In this document: in pieces, positions 25,785 through 35,228 of the stretch | How positions within the stretch are numbered: the stretch's first letter is position 1 | Layout: the number at the start of each line of letters is the position of its first letter | From: Nocardia sp. NBC_00565 | GTDB lineage: Bacteria > Actinomycetota > Actinomycetes > Mycobacteriales > Mycobacteriaceae | Direction: 5' to 3' | Length of the DNA: 64,000 nt | Assembly: GCF_036345915.1 (NCBI RefSeq) | Contig: NZ_CP107785.1 | Location: forward strand, 3,224,001 to 3,288,000 | The notes under the pieces: generated by a model | Databases searched by the model: none | Told to the model about the DNA's origin: nothing | The model's input: only the letters and a program-made list of their open reading frames with translations | Made by a program: the position numbers and the translations under genes

Positions 25785-26720
25785 GTGGACGATCGCCCGG
25801 GGCAACAGCACGCCGCTGCGGCGTACGAACCAGAGCAGGCGGAATCGGGTCGCTGGCGAGATGCGGGCGAGCGCATCGAAGCCCTGCTCGAAGCCAGCGC
25901 CGTCGGCGGCACGACGGCGCGCGAACGCGCCGAGCAATTGGTGCGTGAGGTCGCGGATCTGTACGGCGCCGCGTTGGCCCGCGTATTGCAGCTCGTCGAC
26001 GGCCCCGCCGTCGATCGGCTGGCGCGTGACGATCTGGTGGCCAGCCTGCTCCTCGTGCACGGCCTGCATCCGCACGACCTGCACACGCGAGTGCTGACCG
26101 CGTTGGACAGTGTGCGGCCCTACCTCGGGTCGCACGGTGGGGATGTGGAGTTGCTCGGTGTCACCGACGGGGTGGTGCGGCTCGAATTCGCGGGCAGCTG
26201 CCGCACCTGCCCGTCGTCGTCGGTCACGCTCGAGCTGGCGGTGCAGGACGCGGTGCGTGCGGCCGCACCGGAGATCGAAAGCATCGAAGTCGTTGCCGCG
26301 CAACAGGAGTCGGCGTCGAGTCTGATCTCGGCCGACTCGTTGTTCGCCCGGGTGCACGCGCACGAATCGCAGTCGGGCAGTTGGATCGCCGTGCCAGAGC
26401 TTGCGCAGTTGCAGCCGGGCGAGGTCGGTGGGTTCGCCGTCGGCGGGCTGCCGATCTTGGCCTGCCGGGTCGGTGACGGCCTGCTCGCCTATCGGGACCA
26501 TTGTCCGGCGTGTGGGAAATCGCTGGCGGGCGCGGCATTACAGCGCCGGGTCGGGTTCCCGGTCGGCGACGCGGTGCTGCGGTGCCCGACCTGCCTTGCC
26601 CATTTCGATGTCGTGCACGCCGGTGCCCGAGTCGACGGTGACGGGCACCTCGATCCGCTGCCCGTGCTGGTACGCTCCGGTGAGTTGTCGGTGGCGGTGC
26701 CGGTGGGGGTGCGCGGGTGA
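25785..26720 (+). CDS. hhyE: NifU/Rieske-like fusion, probable hydrogenase electron carrier (HhyE-like)
   Basis: This 311-residue protein has three parts. A helical N-terminal domain (1-105) is followed by a NifU C-terminal-like domain with LGSHGGDVELLGV and SCRTCPSSS (CxxC, about 110-175). Last comes a Rieske-like fold with HCPACGKSL and RCPTCLAHFDV (about 235-275). In a classical Rieske domain each pair is Cys-x-His and Cys-x2-His; here both are Cys-x2-Cys, so a rubredoxin- or ferredoxin-like all-Cys site is expected. Position directly after hhyL matches HhyE, proposed to move electrons from the hydrogenase to the quinone pool. The start is GTG 25785, six bases after AGGAG. Its stop overlaps the next start. 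Confidence 0.82.
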   Translation: MDDRPGQQHAAAAYEPEQAESGRWRDAGERIEALLEASAVGGTTARERAEQLVREVADLYGAALARVLQLVDGPAVDRLARDDLVASLLLVHGLHPHDLHTRVLTALDSVRPYLGSHGGDVELLGVTDGVVRLEFAGSCRTCPSSSVTLELAVQDAVRAAAPEIESIEVVAAQQESASSLISADSLFARVHAHESQSGSWIAVPELAQLQPGEVGGFAVGGLPILACRVGDGLLAYRDHCPACGKSLAGAALQRRVGFPVGDAVLRCPTCLAHFDVVHAGARVDGDGHLDPLPVLVRSGELSVAVPVGVRG

Positions 26721-27352
26721 CGACACCGTTCCATGTACTGCAGCGCATCACCGCCGATCGGAGACCGGCAGTGCGGGCGGGCGAGCGGTGTGAAATGTGC
26801 GCCGAACCGATCGCCGATGTCCATCAGCACGTGGTGGATATCGAAGGCAGACAATTGATGTGCGTCTGCCGAGGCTGCTACCTGCTGTTCACAGATCGCA
26901 ACGCCGCGCTGCGGTACCGGGCGGTGCCCGACCGCTATCTGTTCTTCCCCGACTTCACCATCAGCCAGGGTGAGTGGGACGGGCTAGAGATCCCGGTCGG
27001 CCTGGCATTCTTCTTCCGCAATTCCGCGCTCGGCAAGACCGTCGCGTTCTATCCGGGTCCGGCCGGAGCGACGGAATCGGAACTGCCGCTGGAACAGTGG
27101 CGCTCGGTGCTGGAGCGACATCCGGAACTCGACGTGCTCGCCGCCGATGTCGAAGCATTACTGATTCGCGTGCCCGAGCGCGGCACCACCGACGCCGTAT
27201 GCCTGCTGCTGCCGATCGATGCGTGCTACGAATTCGTCGGCCGGATGCGGATGCTGTGGCGCGGTTTCGACGGCGGCCAGGATGTTCGCCGCTATATGGA
27301 CGAATTCTTCACCGAGATGTCGGCCCGTGCCCGGCCAGGTGGCGCGCGATGA
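26717..27352 (+). CDS. Hydrogenase-associated conserved protein (DUF5947-like)
   Basis: The 211-residue product contains RCEMCAEPIADVHQHVVD and MCVCRGCYLLFT near the N-terminus. Together they offer a four-Cys metal site (CxxC ... CxC/CxxC). The rest is mixed alpha/beta with FPDFTISQGEWDGLEIPVG. I recall the family as DUF5947, seen almost only beside group 1h hydrogenases. The GTG start at 26717 overlaps the upstream stop, and the 3' end overlaps the next start. A zinc- or Fe-S-linked assembly or electron-transfer function is possible; none is known to me. Confidence 0.75.
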   Translation: MTTPFHVLQRITADRRPAVRAGERCEMCAEPIADVHQHVVDIEGRQLMCVCRGCYLLFTDRNAALRYRAVPDRYLFFPDFTISQGEWDGLEIPVGLAFFFRNSALGKTVAFYPGPAGATESELPLEQWRSVLERHPELDVLAADVEALLIRVPERGTTDAVCLLLPIDACYEFVGRMRMLWRGFDGGQDVRRYMDEFFTEMSARARPGGAR

Positions 27353-27999
27353 GCCCCGTCTACTCGACGACCTTCGCCGTCCTCGAGATGAAGCCGGAGC
27401 CCTACGCGGTGGCACCGACCCTGTCCGCGCGCATCGGCATCGCCTCGCTGGGCGAGGACCCGGTGCACGCGATCGCACTGCGCGCGCAGGTGCGCATCGA
27501 GCCGTACCGGCGTGCCTATACCGACGAGGAGAGCGCAGGCCTTGTCGATCTGTTCGGTCCACGTGAGCGGTGGCAGGACACGCAGCGGTCGTTTCTCTGG
27601 ATGCATTGCACCACCATGATTCCCGGGTTCAACGGCGGCACCGAGGTGGACCTGCCGATGCCGTGCACCTACGACTTCGAGGTGACCGGGTCCAAGTATC
27701 TGCACGCGCTGCGCGGCGGGACCGTGCCGTTGATCTTCCTGTTCAGTGGCACCGTTTTCATCAAGGGCCAGACCGGTTTCGCGATCCAGCAGATCCCATG
27801 GGACCGCGAAGACAAGTTCGATATGCCGGTGTCGGTCTGGCACGACCTCGTGGCCGCGCACTTTCCGAACTCCGGCTGGGTGCGCTTGAGCAAGGACACC
27901 CTCGACGCGCTGGCCGCGTATAAGTCCGGCCACGGCATGCTCGGCTTCGACGACGCGGTCACACACCTGCTGGCTTCCTCGAACGAGGAGATCCCATGA
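27349..27999 (+). CDS. Hydrogenase-associated conserved protein (DUF6084-like)
   Basis: The 216-residue protein has no Cys motif or membrane segment and is rich in aromatic beta-strand-like stretches such as FLWMHCTTMIPGFNGGTEVD and GTVPLIFLFSGTVFIKG. I recall it as the DUF6084 family, which travels with group 1h hydrogenase genes. It is coupled to both neighbours by four-base overlaps. Constant linkage suggests a structural or assembly role for the hydrogenase complex, but that is inference. Confidence 0.75.
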   Translation: MSPVYSTTFAVLEMKPEPYAVAPTLSARIGIASLGEDPVHAIALRAQVRIEPYRRAYTDEESAGLVDLFGPRERWQDTQRSFLWMHCTTMIPGFNGGTEVDLPMPCTYDFEVTGSKYLHALRGGTVPLIFLFSGTVFIKGQTGFAIQQIPWDREDKFDMPVSVWHDLVAAHFPNSGWVRLSKDTLDALAAYKSGHGMLGFDDAVTHLLASSNEEIP

Positions 28000-29399
28000 G
28001 CGCCGCCATATCTCCCGGCGCAGCGCGGGCCCGTGCGGTCGCCGATGCTGTGCTCTACGAGGGCTATCTGCTCTACCCGTATCGGGCGAACTCGCGTAAG
28101 AACCAGTCCCGTTGGCAGTTCGGTGTGCTCGGGCCCGAGGGCGCGGCGCAGGCGGGCCTCGGCGAGGAGGCGAGCCTGTCGGCGCAATGCGTGCTCACCG
28201 CGGGTGATGGGGCGTCGATCACGCTGACCGTCCGTTTTCTGCAATTGCAACACCGCATCGCCGAGGACGCCGATGGCAACTCGGTCGACGAACTCGTGGT
28301 CGGCGCACGGTCCTGGATCACATGGGACGAGGCCGTCGAGCGTGAACTGACCTTCGGCCCACTTCCGGTCGCCGATATGACACAGCCGGTCCACATCTCC
28401 GGTGGCTTCGATGTAGAGGAAATCGCCGACGCCGAGGGCGCCGCCGCGGGCCGATTGGTGCGCACCCGTCTGCCGGTGGAAGGCCGACTGGCGATGTCGG
28501 TGCAGCGCGACGCGGGCTACCTGCGCCTCACGGTCGAGGTCGGTAATGTCGGCCCGGCCGCGACCGACAAGGACGACGCCATCGCGCGATCACTGATCGG
28601 CGCTCATGTCATTGCACAAGCCGATGGCGCACAGTTCATTTCGCTGCTCGATCCGCCGTCGGACGCGATCGATGCCGTGGCACACTGCCGCCAGCATCGC
28701 TGCTTCCCGGTGCTGGCGGGGCCTCCCGATGACGACAGCCTGATGTTGATCTCCCCGATTATTCTCTACGACCACCCCGAGATCGCCGAGCAGAGCGAGG
28801 GGCCACTGTTCGATTCCACCGAGATCGACGAGATCCTCACGTTGCGCGTGATGACGATGACCGACGAGGAGAAAGCGCAGGCCCGCGCCACCGATGCGCG
28901 TGCGGCACAGATCATCGATCGCTGTGACGGCATGACGCCGGAGGCGATGCAGTTACTGCACGGTGTGCTGCGTAACCCATACTTCGGGCAACCGGATCCC
29001 GGTCCATTGGACTTCGAATCGGGCTCGATGCCACCGCGGCTGATACCAGAAATCCCCGAGGGCATCGACTGGTGGGATCCTTTGGCGGACAACGCCGTTG
29101 CGCCGGAATCCGACGCGGTCTCGGTTCAGGGGGTTCGGGTGAGCCGAGGCAGCCTGGTCCGGCTGCATCCGTCGCGACGCGCGGACGCCCAGGATCTGTT
29201 CTTCGACGGCAGGCGCGCGCGCGTCACCTCGGTGCACGAAGACGTCGACGGTCAGGCCCATATCGGGGTTGTCATCGAGGACGACCCCGCCGCCGACCTG
29301 CACGAATGGTACGGCCGCTACCTGTATTTCGCACCGGAGGAAATCGAACCACTCAGCAGCCCGGAGAATGGAAAGGAAGGTCCGCCATGGAAACGGTAG
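27996..29399 (+). CDS. Hydrogenase-associated large hypothetical protein
   Basis: The product has 467 residues, is acidic and soluble and has no signal peptide. Segments such as LYPYRANSRKNQSRWQFGVLG and the C-terminal RGSLVRLHPSRRADAQDLF can be seen. The latter fits a small beta-barrel domain. I do not recognise a catalytic motif. It overlaps the DUF6084-like gene by four bases, and its end overlaps the following 39-codon gene by 13 bases, so the unit is tightly packed. Homologues occur in group 1h clusters as far as I recall. Function is unknown. Confidence 0.7.
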   Translation: MSAAISPGAARARAVADAVLYEGYLLYPYRANSRKNQSRWQFGVLGPEGAAQAGLGEEASLSAQCVLTAGDGASITLTVRFLQLQHRIAEDADGNSVDELVVGARSWITWDEAVERELTFGPLPVADMTQPVHISGGFDVEEIADAEGAAAGRLVRTRLPVEGRLAMSVQRDAGYLRLTVEVGNVGPAATDKDDAIARSLIGAHVIAQADGAQFISLLDPPSDAIDAVAHCRQHRCFPVLAGPPDDDSLMLISPIILYDHPEIAEQSEGPLFDSTEIDEILTLRVMTMTDEEKAQARATDARAAQIIDRCDGMTPEAMQLLHGVLRNPYFGQPDPGPLDFESGSMPPRLIPEIPEGIDWWDPLADNAVAPESDAVSVQGVRVSRGSLVRLHPSRRADAQDLFFDGRRARVTSVHEDVDGQAHIGVVIEDDPAADLHEWYGRYLYFAPEEIEPLSSPENGKEGPPWKR

Positions 29400-29506
29400 G
29401 AGTGATCGCGACGGGGGTGGTCGCGCTGATTGTTGTGGGCGGCCTGTACCTCGGTGTCCGGTCGATATCGGATATCAAGCGCTATTTGAAGATTCGGCAC
29501 ATGTAG
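29387..29506 (+). CDS. 39-residue membrane peptide in the hydrogenase operon (DUF6893-like)
   Basis: ATG 29387 with AAAGGAAGG upstream encodes METVGVIATGVVALIVVGG followed by LYLGVRSISDIKRYLKIRHM. It is one hydrophobic helix followed by a basic tail, so the C-terminus should face the cytoplasm. Single-helix proteins of this kind (recalled as DUF6893) are kept in this spot of group 1h clusters. It could dock the soluble hydrogenase at the membrane. It is the smallest gene of the cluster and easily missed. Confidence 0.75.
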   Translation: METVGVIATGVVALIVVGGLYLGVRSISDIKRYLKIRHM

Positions 29507-29537
29507 CCGACCGGAAGCGCAGCGGGAAAGGAGTGAG

Positions 29538-30014
29538 CTGACGGCCAAGGTGCTGGTCGCCGGGATCGGCAATATCTTCCTCGGCGACGACGGATTCGGA
29601 CCGGAGGTGGTGCGGCGGTTGCCGCAGCATCCCGAAAGTGCTGTGCGCGTGGTCGATTACGGAATCCGCAGCCTGCACCTCGCCTATGACCTGCTCGACC
29701 CGTGGGACGCACTGGTGCTGATCGACGCCGTGCCCAATCGTGGCACTCCGGGTTCGCTGGTTGTCTTTCACGCGGAGTCCGAGGTGACGAGCGCGGCGCA
29801 ACTCGATGCCCATGCCATGAATCCGGATGCCGTGTTCGCCGGTGTGCGGGCCCTTGGTGGGACAGTGCCGCCGACGGTCGTCGTCGGCTGCCAGGTCGAG
29901 TCCGTTGCGGAGGGGATCGGCCTGTCCGGGCCGGTCGCCGCTGCGGTGGACGTGGCGGTGGACACCGTCGATCGGGTCGTCGCGGACCTGCTGAACATTC
30001 GACAGGAGGTGTGA
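29538..30014 (+). CDS. Hydrogenase maturation protease
   Basis: The 158-residue endopeptidase removes the C-terminal peptide of HhyL after nickel insertion. The motif VLVAGIGNIFLGDDGFG holds Asp and Glu-type nickel-sensing residues (the Glu is replaced by Asp, GDDGFG, as in many group 1h enzymes), and VVDYGIRS and LIDAV follow. AAAGGAG at 29527-29533 points to CTG 29538 (M)TAKVLVAG as the start, a rare initiation codon. The first usual codon is GTG 29550, which would start inside the first strand and lacks spacing. hypC follows after three bases. Confidence 0.85.
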   Translation: MTAKVLVAGIGNIFLGDDGFGPEVVRRLPQHPESAVRVVDYGIRSLHLAYDLLDPWDALVLIDAVPNRGTPGSLVVFHAESEVTSAAQLDAHAMNPDAVFAGVRALGGTVPPTVVVGCQVESVAEGIGLSGPVAAAVDVAVDTVDRVVADLLNIRQEV

Positions 30015-30017
30015 ACG

Positions 30018-30260
30018 ATGTGCCTCGGTATCCCGGGCCGAGTCGTCGAGATTCTCGACGGCTACCACAATCAGATCGCACTGGTGGACGTCTCCGGCGA
30101 GAAGCGCAAGGTGAATATCGGCCTGCTCGAGGATGATCCGGCGCAGCCCGGCGACTGGGTGATCATTCATATGGGCTTCGCGATCGAGAAGACCGACGAA
30201 GCAGGTGCGGGGCAGGCATTGGACGGACTTCGCCTGCTCGGCAGCGGTGGCGAATCATGA
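30018..30260 (+). CDS. hypC: Hydrogenase assembly chaperone HypC (first copy)
   Basis: The 80-residue chaperone has the invariant N-terminus MCLGIPGRVVEI. Cys2 holds the Fe(CN)2CO unit with HypD and passes it to the large subunit. The VGDWVIIHMGFAI-type motif is present as PGDWVIIHMGFAIEK. It overlaps hypF by four bases. A second, longer HypC is encoded at 32606. Confidence 0.93.
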   Translation: MCLGIPGRVVEILDGYHNQIALVDVSGEKRKVNIGLLEDDPAQPGDWVIIHMGFAIEKTDEAGAGQALDGLRLLGSGGES

Positions 30261-32587
30261 CCGGCGTGCGGGCGCGGCGGCGGCTGATCGTCCGCGGTGT
30301 GGTGCAGGGCGTCGGCTTCCGTCCGTTCGTCTACACCACAGCGGCCGAACTGGCGTTGTCCGGCACCGTGTCGAACGACAGTTCCGGTGTGATCGTCGAA
30401 GTCGAAGGCGCGCCTGCGGCTCTGGACGAGTTCGCGCGCCGAGTTCGATATCGTCCGCCGCCGCTCGCGGTAGTCGAATCGGTGCACGAGATCGCTGTCG
30501 CGGTGCGCGGTGGCACCGGATTCCACATCGCGGACACCACCCGTGACGGCGGCGGGCGCACCCTGACCTCGCCCGATGTCGCGATGTGCGCGGACTGCGC
30601 TCGCGAACTGCGTGATCCGCACAACCGCCGCTATCGTCATCCCTTCATCAACTGCACCAATTGCGGTCCACGGTTCACCATCATCGCCGGTCTGCCGTAC
30701 GACCGCGCACAGACCTCGATGGCCGATTTCGCCATGTGCGAGCGCTGCGCCCACGAGTACGCCGATCCGGCCGATCGGCGTTTCCACGCTCAGCCGATCG
30801 CGTGCCTCGACTGCGGTCCGACCCTCGACTACTTCCACGGGACCGCGAATGTTCGCGTGCCACATATCATCTCGGACAACGTGCACGGTCGCCCGAGCGA
30901 CCCGTTGACCGCCGCAAGGGATTTGCTCCGTACCGGTGGGATCCTCGCGGTGAAGGGCGTCGGCGGCTACCACCTCGCCTGCGATGCCGGGAACGAGGCC
31001 GCAGTAGCCGAGTTGCGCATCAGAAAGCGCCGCGGCGACAAGCCTTTCGCCGTCATGGTTGCGGACCTGGCCTCAGCGCGCTCGATCGTCCACGTCGACG
31101 AAACCGGCGCCGCCCTACTGACTTGTCCACAACAACCGATCGTGCTGCTGGCCCGCGGCGACCGCGCGCTCGCCGAGTCCGTCGCGCCGCGCAACCCCGA
31201 CCTCGGCGTCATGCTCGCCTACACCCCGCTGCACGTACTGCTATTCGGCCTGCCCGGCGATCCACCCGGCCCGCAGGCGCTGGTGATGACCTCGGGCAAC
31301 CTCGGCGGCGAGCCGATCTGCTACGACGACGCCGATGCGCGCGACCGGCTCGCCGATCTCGCCGACGGCTGGCTCTCGCACAACCGTCGCATCCTCGTGC
31401 CGTGTGACGACTCGGTGGTGCGTCTGGTCGACGGGGTCGAACTGCCGATCCGGCGCTCGCGTGGCTACGCGCCGATGCCGTTGGCGCTTCCGGTCCCCGT
31501 GCCGCCCACCGTGGCGGTGGGCGGCGACCTCAAGAACACCTGCGCGGTGGCCGACGGCCGTTACGCGTGGCTCAGCCAGCACATCGGGGATATGGACGAC
31601 CTGGCGACCCTGCGCGCGTTCGGCGCTGCCGAACAGCATCTGGAGGACCTCACCGGCGTCCGCCCGATCCAGCTGGCGGTCGACGCGCACCCGCTCTACC
31701 GGTCGACCGCGTGGGCACAACAGCACGCCGGTGACCGGCCGGTCAGGACCGTTCAGCACCACCATGCCCACATCGCCGCGGTAATGGGCGAGCACGGTCT
31801 CGGTGAATCCGCGACCGTCGTCGGTTTCGCCTTCGACGGGACGGGGTTCGGCCCCGACGGGGCGGTCTGGGGAGGTGAGGTGCTGCTCGCAGGCTACAAG
31901 GGCTTCCGGCGACTCGCGCACCTGAAATACGTGCCGCTGGCCGGTGGCGATGTGAGTGTGCAGCGGCCGTACCGGATGGCGCTGGCGCACCTGCGCGCGG
32001 CCGGCATCGAGTGGTCGCCGTCCATCGCGTCGGTCGCGGCCTGCCCGGTGAACGAAAGAGGCGTGCTGTCTCATCAATTCGAGACCGGCCTCGGCTGTGT
32101 GCCGACCTCGAGCATGGGCCGGCTGTTCGACGCGGTGTCATCGTTGGCCGGCGTTCGGCACATCGCCGATTATGAAGCGCAGGCCGCGATCGAGCTGGAA
32201 GGTCTGGCCCGCAGCGTCGCTCCCGATGCCGCGGACCCGCACACCTACCGGTTCGCGCTGGATCACGACGTCGAGCCCGTCGTGATCGACCCGGCACCGG
32301 TCGTCGCCGCCGTGGTCGCCGACTCGATCCGTGGCGTCGCGGCCGCGGTGATCGGCGCGCGATTCCACCGGGCCGTCACGCGCCTTGTCCTCGAACTGGC
32401 GCTCGCCTACCCGAGTGAGTCGAGGACCGTCGCCCTGTCGGGCGGGGTCTTCCAGAACGCCTTGTTGTTGTCGCAGTCGCGAACTTCGCTGCGGGAAAAC
32501 GGATTCCACGTCATCTGTCATCGTCGGCTGCCGCCGAACGATGGCGGTCTCGCGTTCGGGCAGATACTCGCCGCGGGCGCGGGCTGA
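30257..32587 (+). CDS. hypF: Carbamoyltransferase HypF
   Basis: The 776-residue enzyme makes the CN ligands from carbamoyl phosphate. Domains in order: acylphosphatase (RGVVQGVGFRPFVYTTA, residues 10-90); double zinc finger (CADC-x18-CTNC and CERC-x18-CLDC, about 110-190); YrdC-like domain with KGVGGYHLACDA (about 210-380); and Kae1-like domain with VQHHHAHIAAVMGEHG, GFAFDGTGFGPDG and SGGVFQN. All catalytic signatures are intact. It is coupled to hypC upstream and followed by the second hypC after 18 bases. Confidence 0.95.
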   Translation: MTGVRARRRLIVRGVVQGVGFRPFVYTTAAELALSGTVSNDSSGVIVEVEGAPAALDEFARRVRYRPPPLAVVESVHEIAVAVRGGTGFHIADTTRDGGGRTLTSPDVAMCADCARELRDPHNRRYRHPFINCTNCGPRFTIIAGLPYDRAQTSMADFAMCERCAHEYADPADRRFHAQPIACLDCGPTLDYFHGTANVRVPHIISDNVHGRPSDPLTAARDLLRTGGILAVKGVGGYHLACDAGNEAAVAELRIRKRRGDKPFAVMVADLASARSIVHVDETGAALLTCPQQPIVLLARGDRALAESVAPRNPDLGVMLAYTPLHVLLFGLPGDPPGPQALVMTSGNLGGEPICYDDADARDRLADLADGWLSHNRRILVPCDDSVVRLVDGVELPIRRSRGYAPMPLALPVPVPPTVAVGGDLKNTCAVADGRYAWLSQHIGDMDDLATLRAFGAAEQHLEDLTGVRPIQLAVDAHPLYRSTAWAQQHAGDRPVRTVQHHHAHIAAVMGEHGLGESATVVGFAFDGTGFGPDGAVWGGEVLLAGYKGFRRLAHLKYVPLAGGDVSVQRPYRMALAHLRAAGIEWSPSIASVAACPVNERGVLSHQFETGLGCVPTSSMGRLFDAVSSLAGVRHIADYEAQAAIELEGLARSVAPDAADPHTYRFALDHDVEPVVIDPAPVVAAVVADSIRGVAAAVIGARFHRAVTRLVLELALAYPSESRTVALSGGVFQNALLLSQSRTSLRENGFHVICHRRLPPNDGGLAFGQILAAGAG

Positions 32588-32605
32588 GCGAAAGGAGAGC
32601 CAACG

Positions 32606-32947
32606 ATGTGCCTGGCAGTCCCAGGAAAGGTGCTCAGCCTTCAGGAGCGCGACGGCACGCTGATGTCGGTCGTCGACTTCGGCGGCGTGCACAAAGATGT
32701 GTGCCTGCAATACATTCCGGACGCAGCTGTCGGTGACTACGTGGTCGTTCACGTGGGCTTCGCCATCCAGCGTCTCGACGAGGAGTCCGCGCTGCGGACC
32801 TTGGCCGAATTCGAGCACCTCGGCGTGCTGAACGAGGAATTCGGCGACGGTTTCGCGCTGGCCGCCAGACAATCAGGCCTCGCCGATCCCACGGCCGAAG
32901 GAGCCGAACCAACCAAACCGCAACACGACCCAGAGGTGGCGCCATGA
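32606..32947 (+). CDS. hypC: HypC-family chaperone, second copy with C-terminal extension
   Basis: The 113-residue protein begins [12 protein letters not shown] with the essential Cys2 and has [20 protein letters not shown] tail of about 30 residues rich in Glu, Pro and Ala extends beyond the normal HypC length. It sits directly before hypD and overlaps it by four bases. Two HypC proteins in one cluster may divide the work between HypD binding and large-subunit delivery, or one may serve another hydrogenase, as HypC and HybG do in E. coli. Confidence 0.92.
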   Translation: MCLAVPGKVLSLQERDGTLMSVVDFGGVHKDVCLQYIPDAAVGDYVVVHVGFAIQRLDEESALRTLAEFEHLGVLNEEFGDGFALAARQSGLADPTAEGAEPTKPQHDPEVAP

Positions 32948-34056
32948 AATATCTCGACGAGTTCAGCAATCCGGAACTGGCCAAGAACCTACTCGACAAG
33001 ATCCGCGGTACCACCACGCAACGCTGGGCCATAATGGAAGTCTGTGGTGGCCAAACCCATTCGATCATTCGGCACGGTATCGACCAACTGCTTCCCGATC
33101 AGATCGAAATGATCCACGGACCGGGCTGCCCGGTCTGCGTGACCCCACTCGAAGTGATCGACAAGGCGTTGGAGATCGCCGCGCGACCTGGTGTGATCTT
33201 CTGCTCGTTCGGCGACATGCTGCGGGTGCCCGGCAGCAAGAAGGACCTGTTCCACGTCAAAAGCGAGGGTGGTGACGTCCGAGTGGTCTATTCACCGCTG
33301 GACGCGCTGCATATCGCCAGGGAGAACCCGGATCGCCAGGTGGTGTTCTTCGGCATCGGATTCGAGACAACGGCGCCTGCCAACGCGATGACCGTCTATC
33401 AGGCGAAACGGCTCGGCATCGAGAACTTCTCACTGCTCGTTTCGCACGTGCTGGTGCCACCCGCGATCGCCGCGATCATGGAGTCACCGACCTGCCGGGT
33501 ACAGGGGTTCCTCGCGGCCGGGCACGTGTGCAGCGTGATGGGCACCGAGGAATATCCGCCGCTCGCCGAGAAGTATCGGGTGCCGATGGTTGTCACCGGC
33601 TTCGAGCCGCTGGACATCCTGGAGGGCATCCGCCGCACCGTACTTCAGCTCGAGGAAGGCAGACACGAGCTGGAGAACGCATATCCTCGCGCGGTGATGG
33701 CCCAGGGCAATACCGCGGCGAAAACGATGCTGCGCGATGTCTTCGAGGTCACCGACCGTGCCTGGCGTGGCATCGGGATGATACCGCAGAGCGGGTGGCG
33801 GCTCTCGGAGCGATACCGCGACTACGACGCCGAGCAGCGGTTCTCGGTGGGCGACCTGCATACCGCGGAATCGTCGATCTGCCGCTCCGGCGAGGTGCTG
33901 CAGGGCCTCATCAAACCGCACGAGTGCGCCGCGTTCGGTAAGGAGTGCACGCCGCGAAACCCGTTGGGCGCCACCATGGTGTCGTCGGAGGGCGCGTGCG
34001 CCGCCTACTACCTCTACCGGCGCCTCGATCAACCCGCGGAGGTGGCTCATGCCTGA
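32944..34056 (+). CDS. hypD: Hydrogenase formation protein HypD
   Basis: The 370-residue scaffold assembles the Fe(CN)2CO group with HypC and HypE. Signatures are [15 protein letters not shown] (Cys for Fe binding), [20 protein letters not shown] and the Fe-S cluster region with [22 protein letters not shown] and [11 protein letters not shown]. All conserved cysteines appear present. It overlaps hypE by eight bases. Confidence 0.95.
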   Translation: MKYLDEFSNPELAKNLLDKIRGTTTQRWAIMEVCGGQTHSIIRHGIDQLLPDQIEMIHGPGCPVCVTPLEVIDKALEIAARPGVIFCSFGDMLRVPGSKKDLFHVKSEGGDVRVVYSPLDALHIARENPDRQVVFFGIGFETTAPANAMTVYQAKRLGIENFSLLVSHVLVPPAIAAIMESPTCRVQGFLAAGHVCSVMGTEEYPPLAEKYRVPMVVTGFEPLDILEGIRRTVLQLEEGRHELENAYPRAVMAQGNTAAKTMLRDVFEVTDRAWRGIGMIPQSGWRLSERYRDYDAEQRFSVGDLHTAESSICRSGEVLQGLIKPHECAAFGKECTPRNPLGATMVSSEGACAAYYLYRRLDQPAEVAHA

Positions 34057-35134
34057 CCACCTCGGAGTGCCTTCGCCGGCTCCGACGATCGACATGGAGA
34101 ACTGGGTGTGCCCGATGCCCCTGCGGGACTCGCCGAACATCGTGATGGGGCACGGCGGCGGCGGCGCGATGTCCGGCGAGTTGATCGAGCATCTCTTCCT
34201 GCCTGCCTTCGGGTCCGCCGCCGAAGCGGGCATGGGCGACTCCGCGGTGATCACACTCGGCGGCGCCCGGTTGGCCTTCTCGACGGATTCGTTCGTGGTG
34301 AAGCCGCTGGTGTTTCCCGGCGGTTCGATCGGCGACCTCGCCGTCAACGGCACCGTCAACGACCTGGCGATGGCCGGTGCGCGGCCGATGGTGCTCTCGA
34401 CCGCGTTCATCCTCGAGGAGGGCACCGCGCTCGCCGATATCGCGCACATCGCCAAGGCATTGGGCACAGCGGCGCTCGCTGCCGGGGTCACGCTCGTCAC
34501 CGGCGACACCAAGGTGGTCGATGCCGGGCACGGGGACGGAATCTTCATCAATACCGCGGGGATCGGCATCGTCGACGAAGGCGTCGACATCCGGCCGCAG
34601 CGGGCCGCGCCGGGCGATGTCGTGCTCGTCAGCGGTGATATCGGCGTGCACGGGGTTGCGGTGATGAGCTGTCGCGAAGGGCTCGAGTTCGGGACCACTG
34701 TGGTCAGTGACACCGCGCCCCTCAACGGTTTGGTCGCCGCGATGCTGGCGACCGGCGCGGATGTGCACGTGCTGCGCGACCCCACTCGGGGTGGTGTGGC
34801 GGCGACGCTCAACGAGATCGCGGGCGTGGCGAAAGTCGGTGTCTCACTGGACGAACGGAAACTTCCCGTGCCCGCGGAGGTGCGCGATGCTTGCGGCCTG
34901 CTCGGACTGGACCCGATGTACGTCGCCAACGAAGGCAAGCTGATCGCGTTCGTCGCACCCGGGGACGCCGATCGGGTGCTGGCCGCAATGCGCGACCATC
35001 CGCTCGGCGCGCGGGCGGAGGCGATCGGAGTGTGTGTCGCGGAGCATCCCGGTATGGTGGTCGCCCGCACGGCGTTGGGTGGAACCCGGGTGGTCGCACT
35101 GCCGGCCGGAGAGCAGCTGCCGCGGATTTGTTGA
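34049..35134 (+). CDS. hypE: Carbamoyl dehydratase HypE
   Basis: The 361-residue enzyme of the PurM/AIR-synthase fold dehydrates the thiocarboxamide on its own C-terminal Cys to thiocyanate. Visible motifs are [36 protein letters not shown] and [16 protein letters not shown]. The protein ends PRIC with the required terminal Cys. It is the last of the maturation genes and is followed by the nickel permease. Confidence 0.96.
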   Translation: MPDHLGVPSPAPTIDMENWVCPMPLRDSPNIVMGHGGGGAMSGELIEHLFLPAFGSAAEAGMGDSAVITLGGARLAFSTDSFVVKPLVFPGGSIGDLAVNGTVNDLAMAGARPMVLSTAFILEEGTALADIAHIAKALGTAALAAGVTLVTGDTKVVDAGHGDGIFINTAGIGIVDEGVDIRPQRAAPGDVVLVSGDIGVHGVAVMSCREGLEFGTTVVSDTAPLNGLVAAMLATGADVHVLRDPTRGGVAATLNEIAGVAKVGVSLDERKLPVPAEVRDACGLLGLDPMYVANEGKLIAFVAPGDADRVLAAMRDHPLGARAEAIGVCVAEHPGMVVARTALGGTRVVALPAGEQLPRIC

Positions 35135-35228
35135 GAGGGGCGGCGATCGCCGCTGGAGAGTTAGCGAGGTCCACGTCATCGTTGCGATCACCAACTATCC
35201 GAGGGCGCTGCGGCGTGCGTGGATCGGA

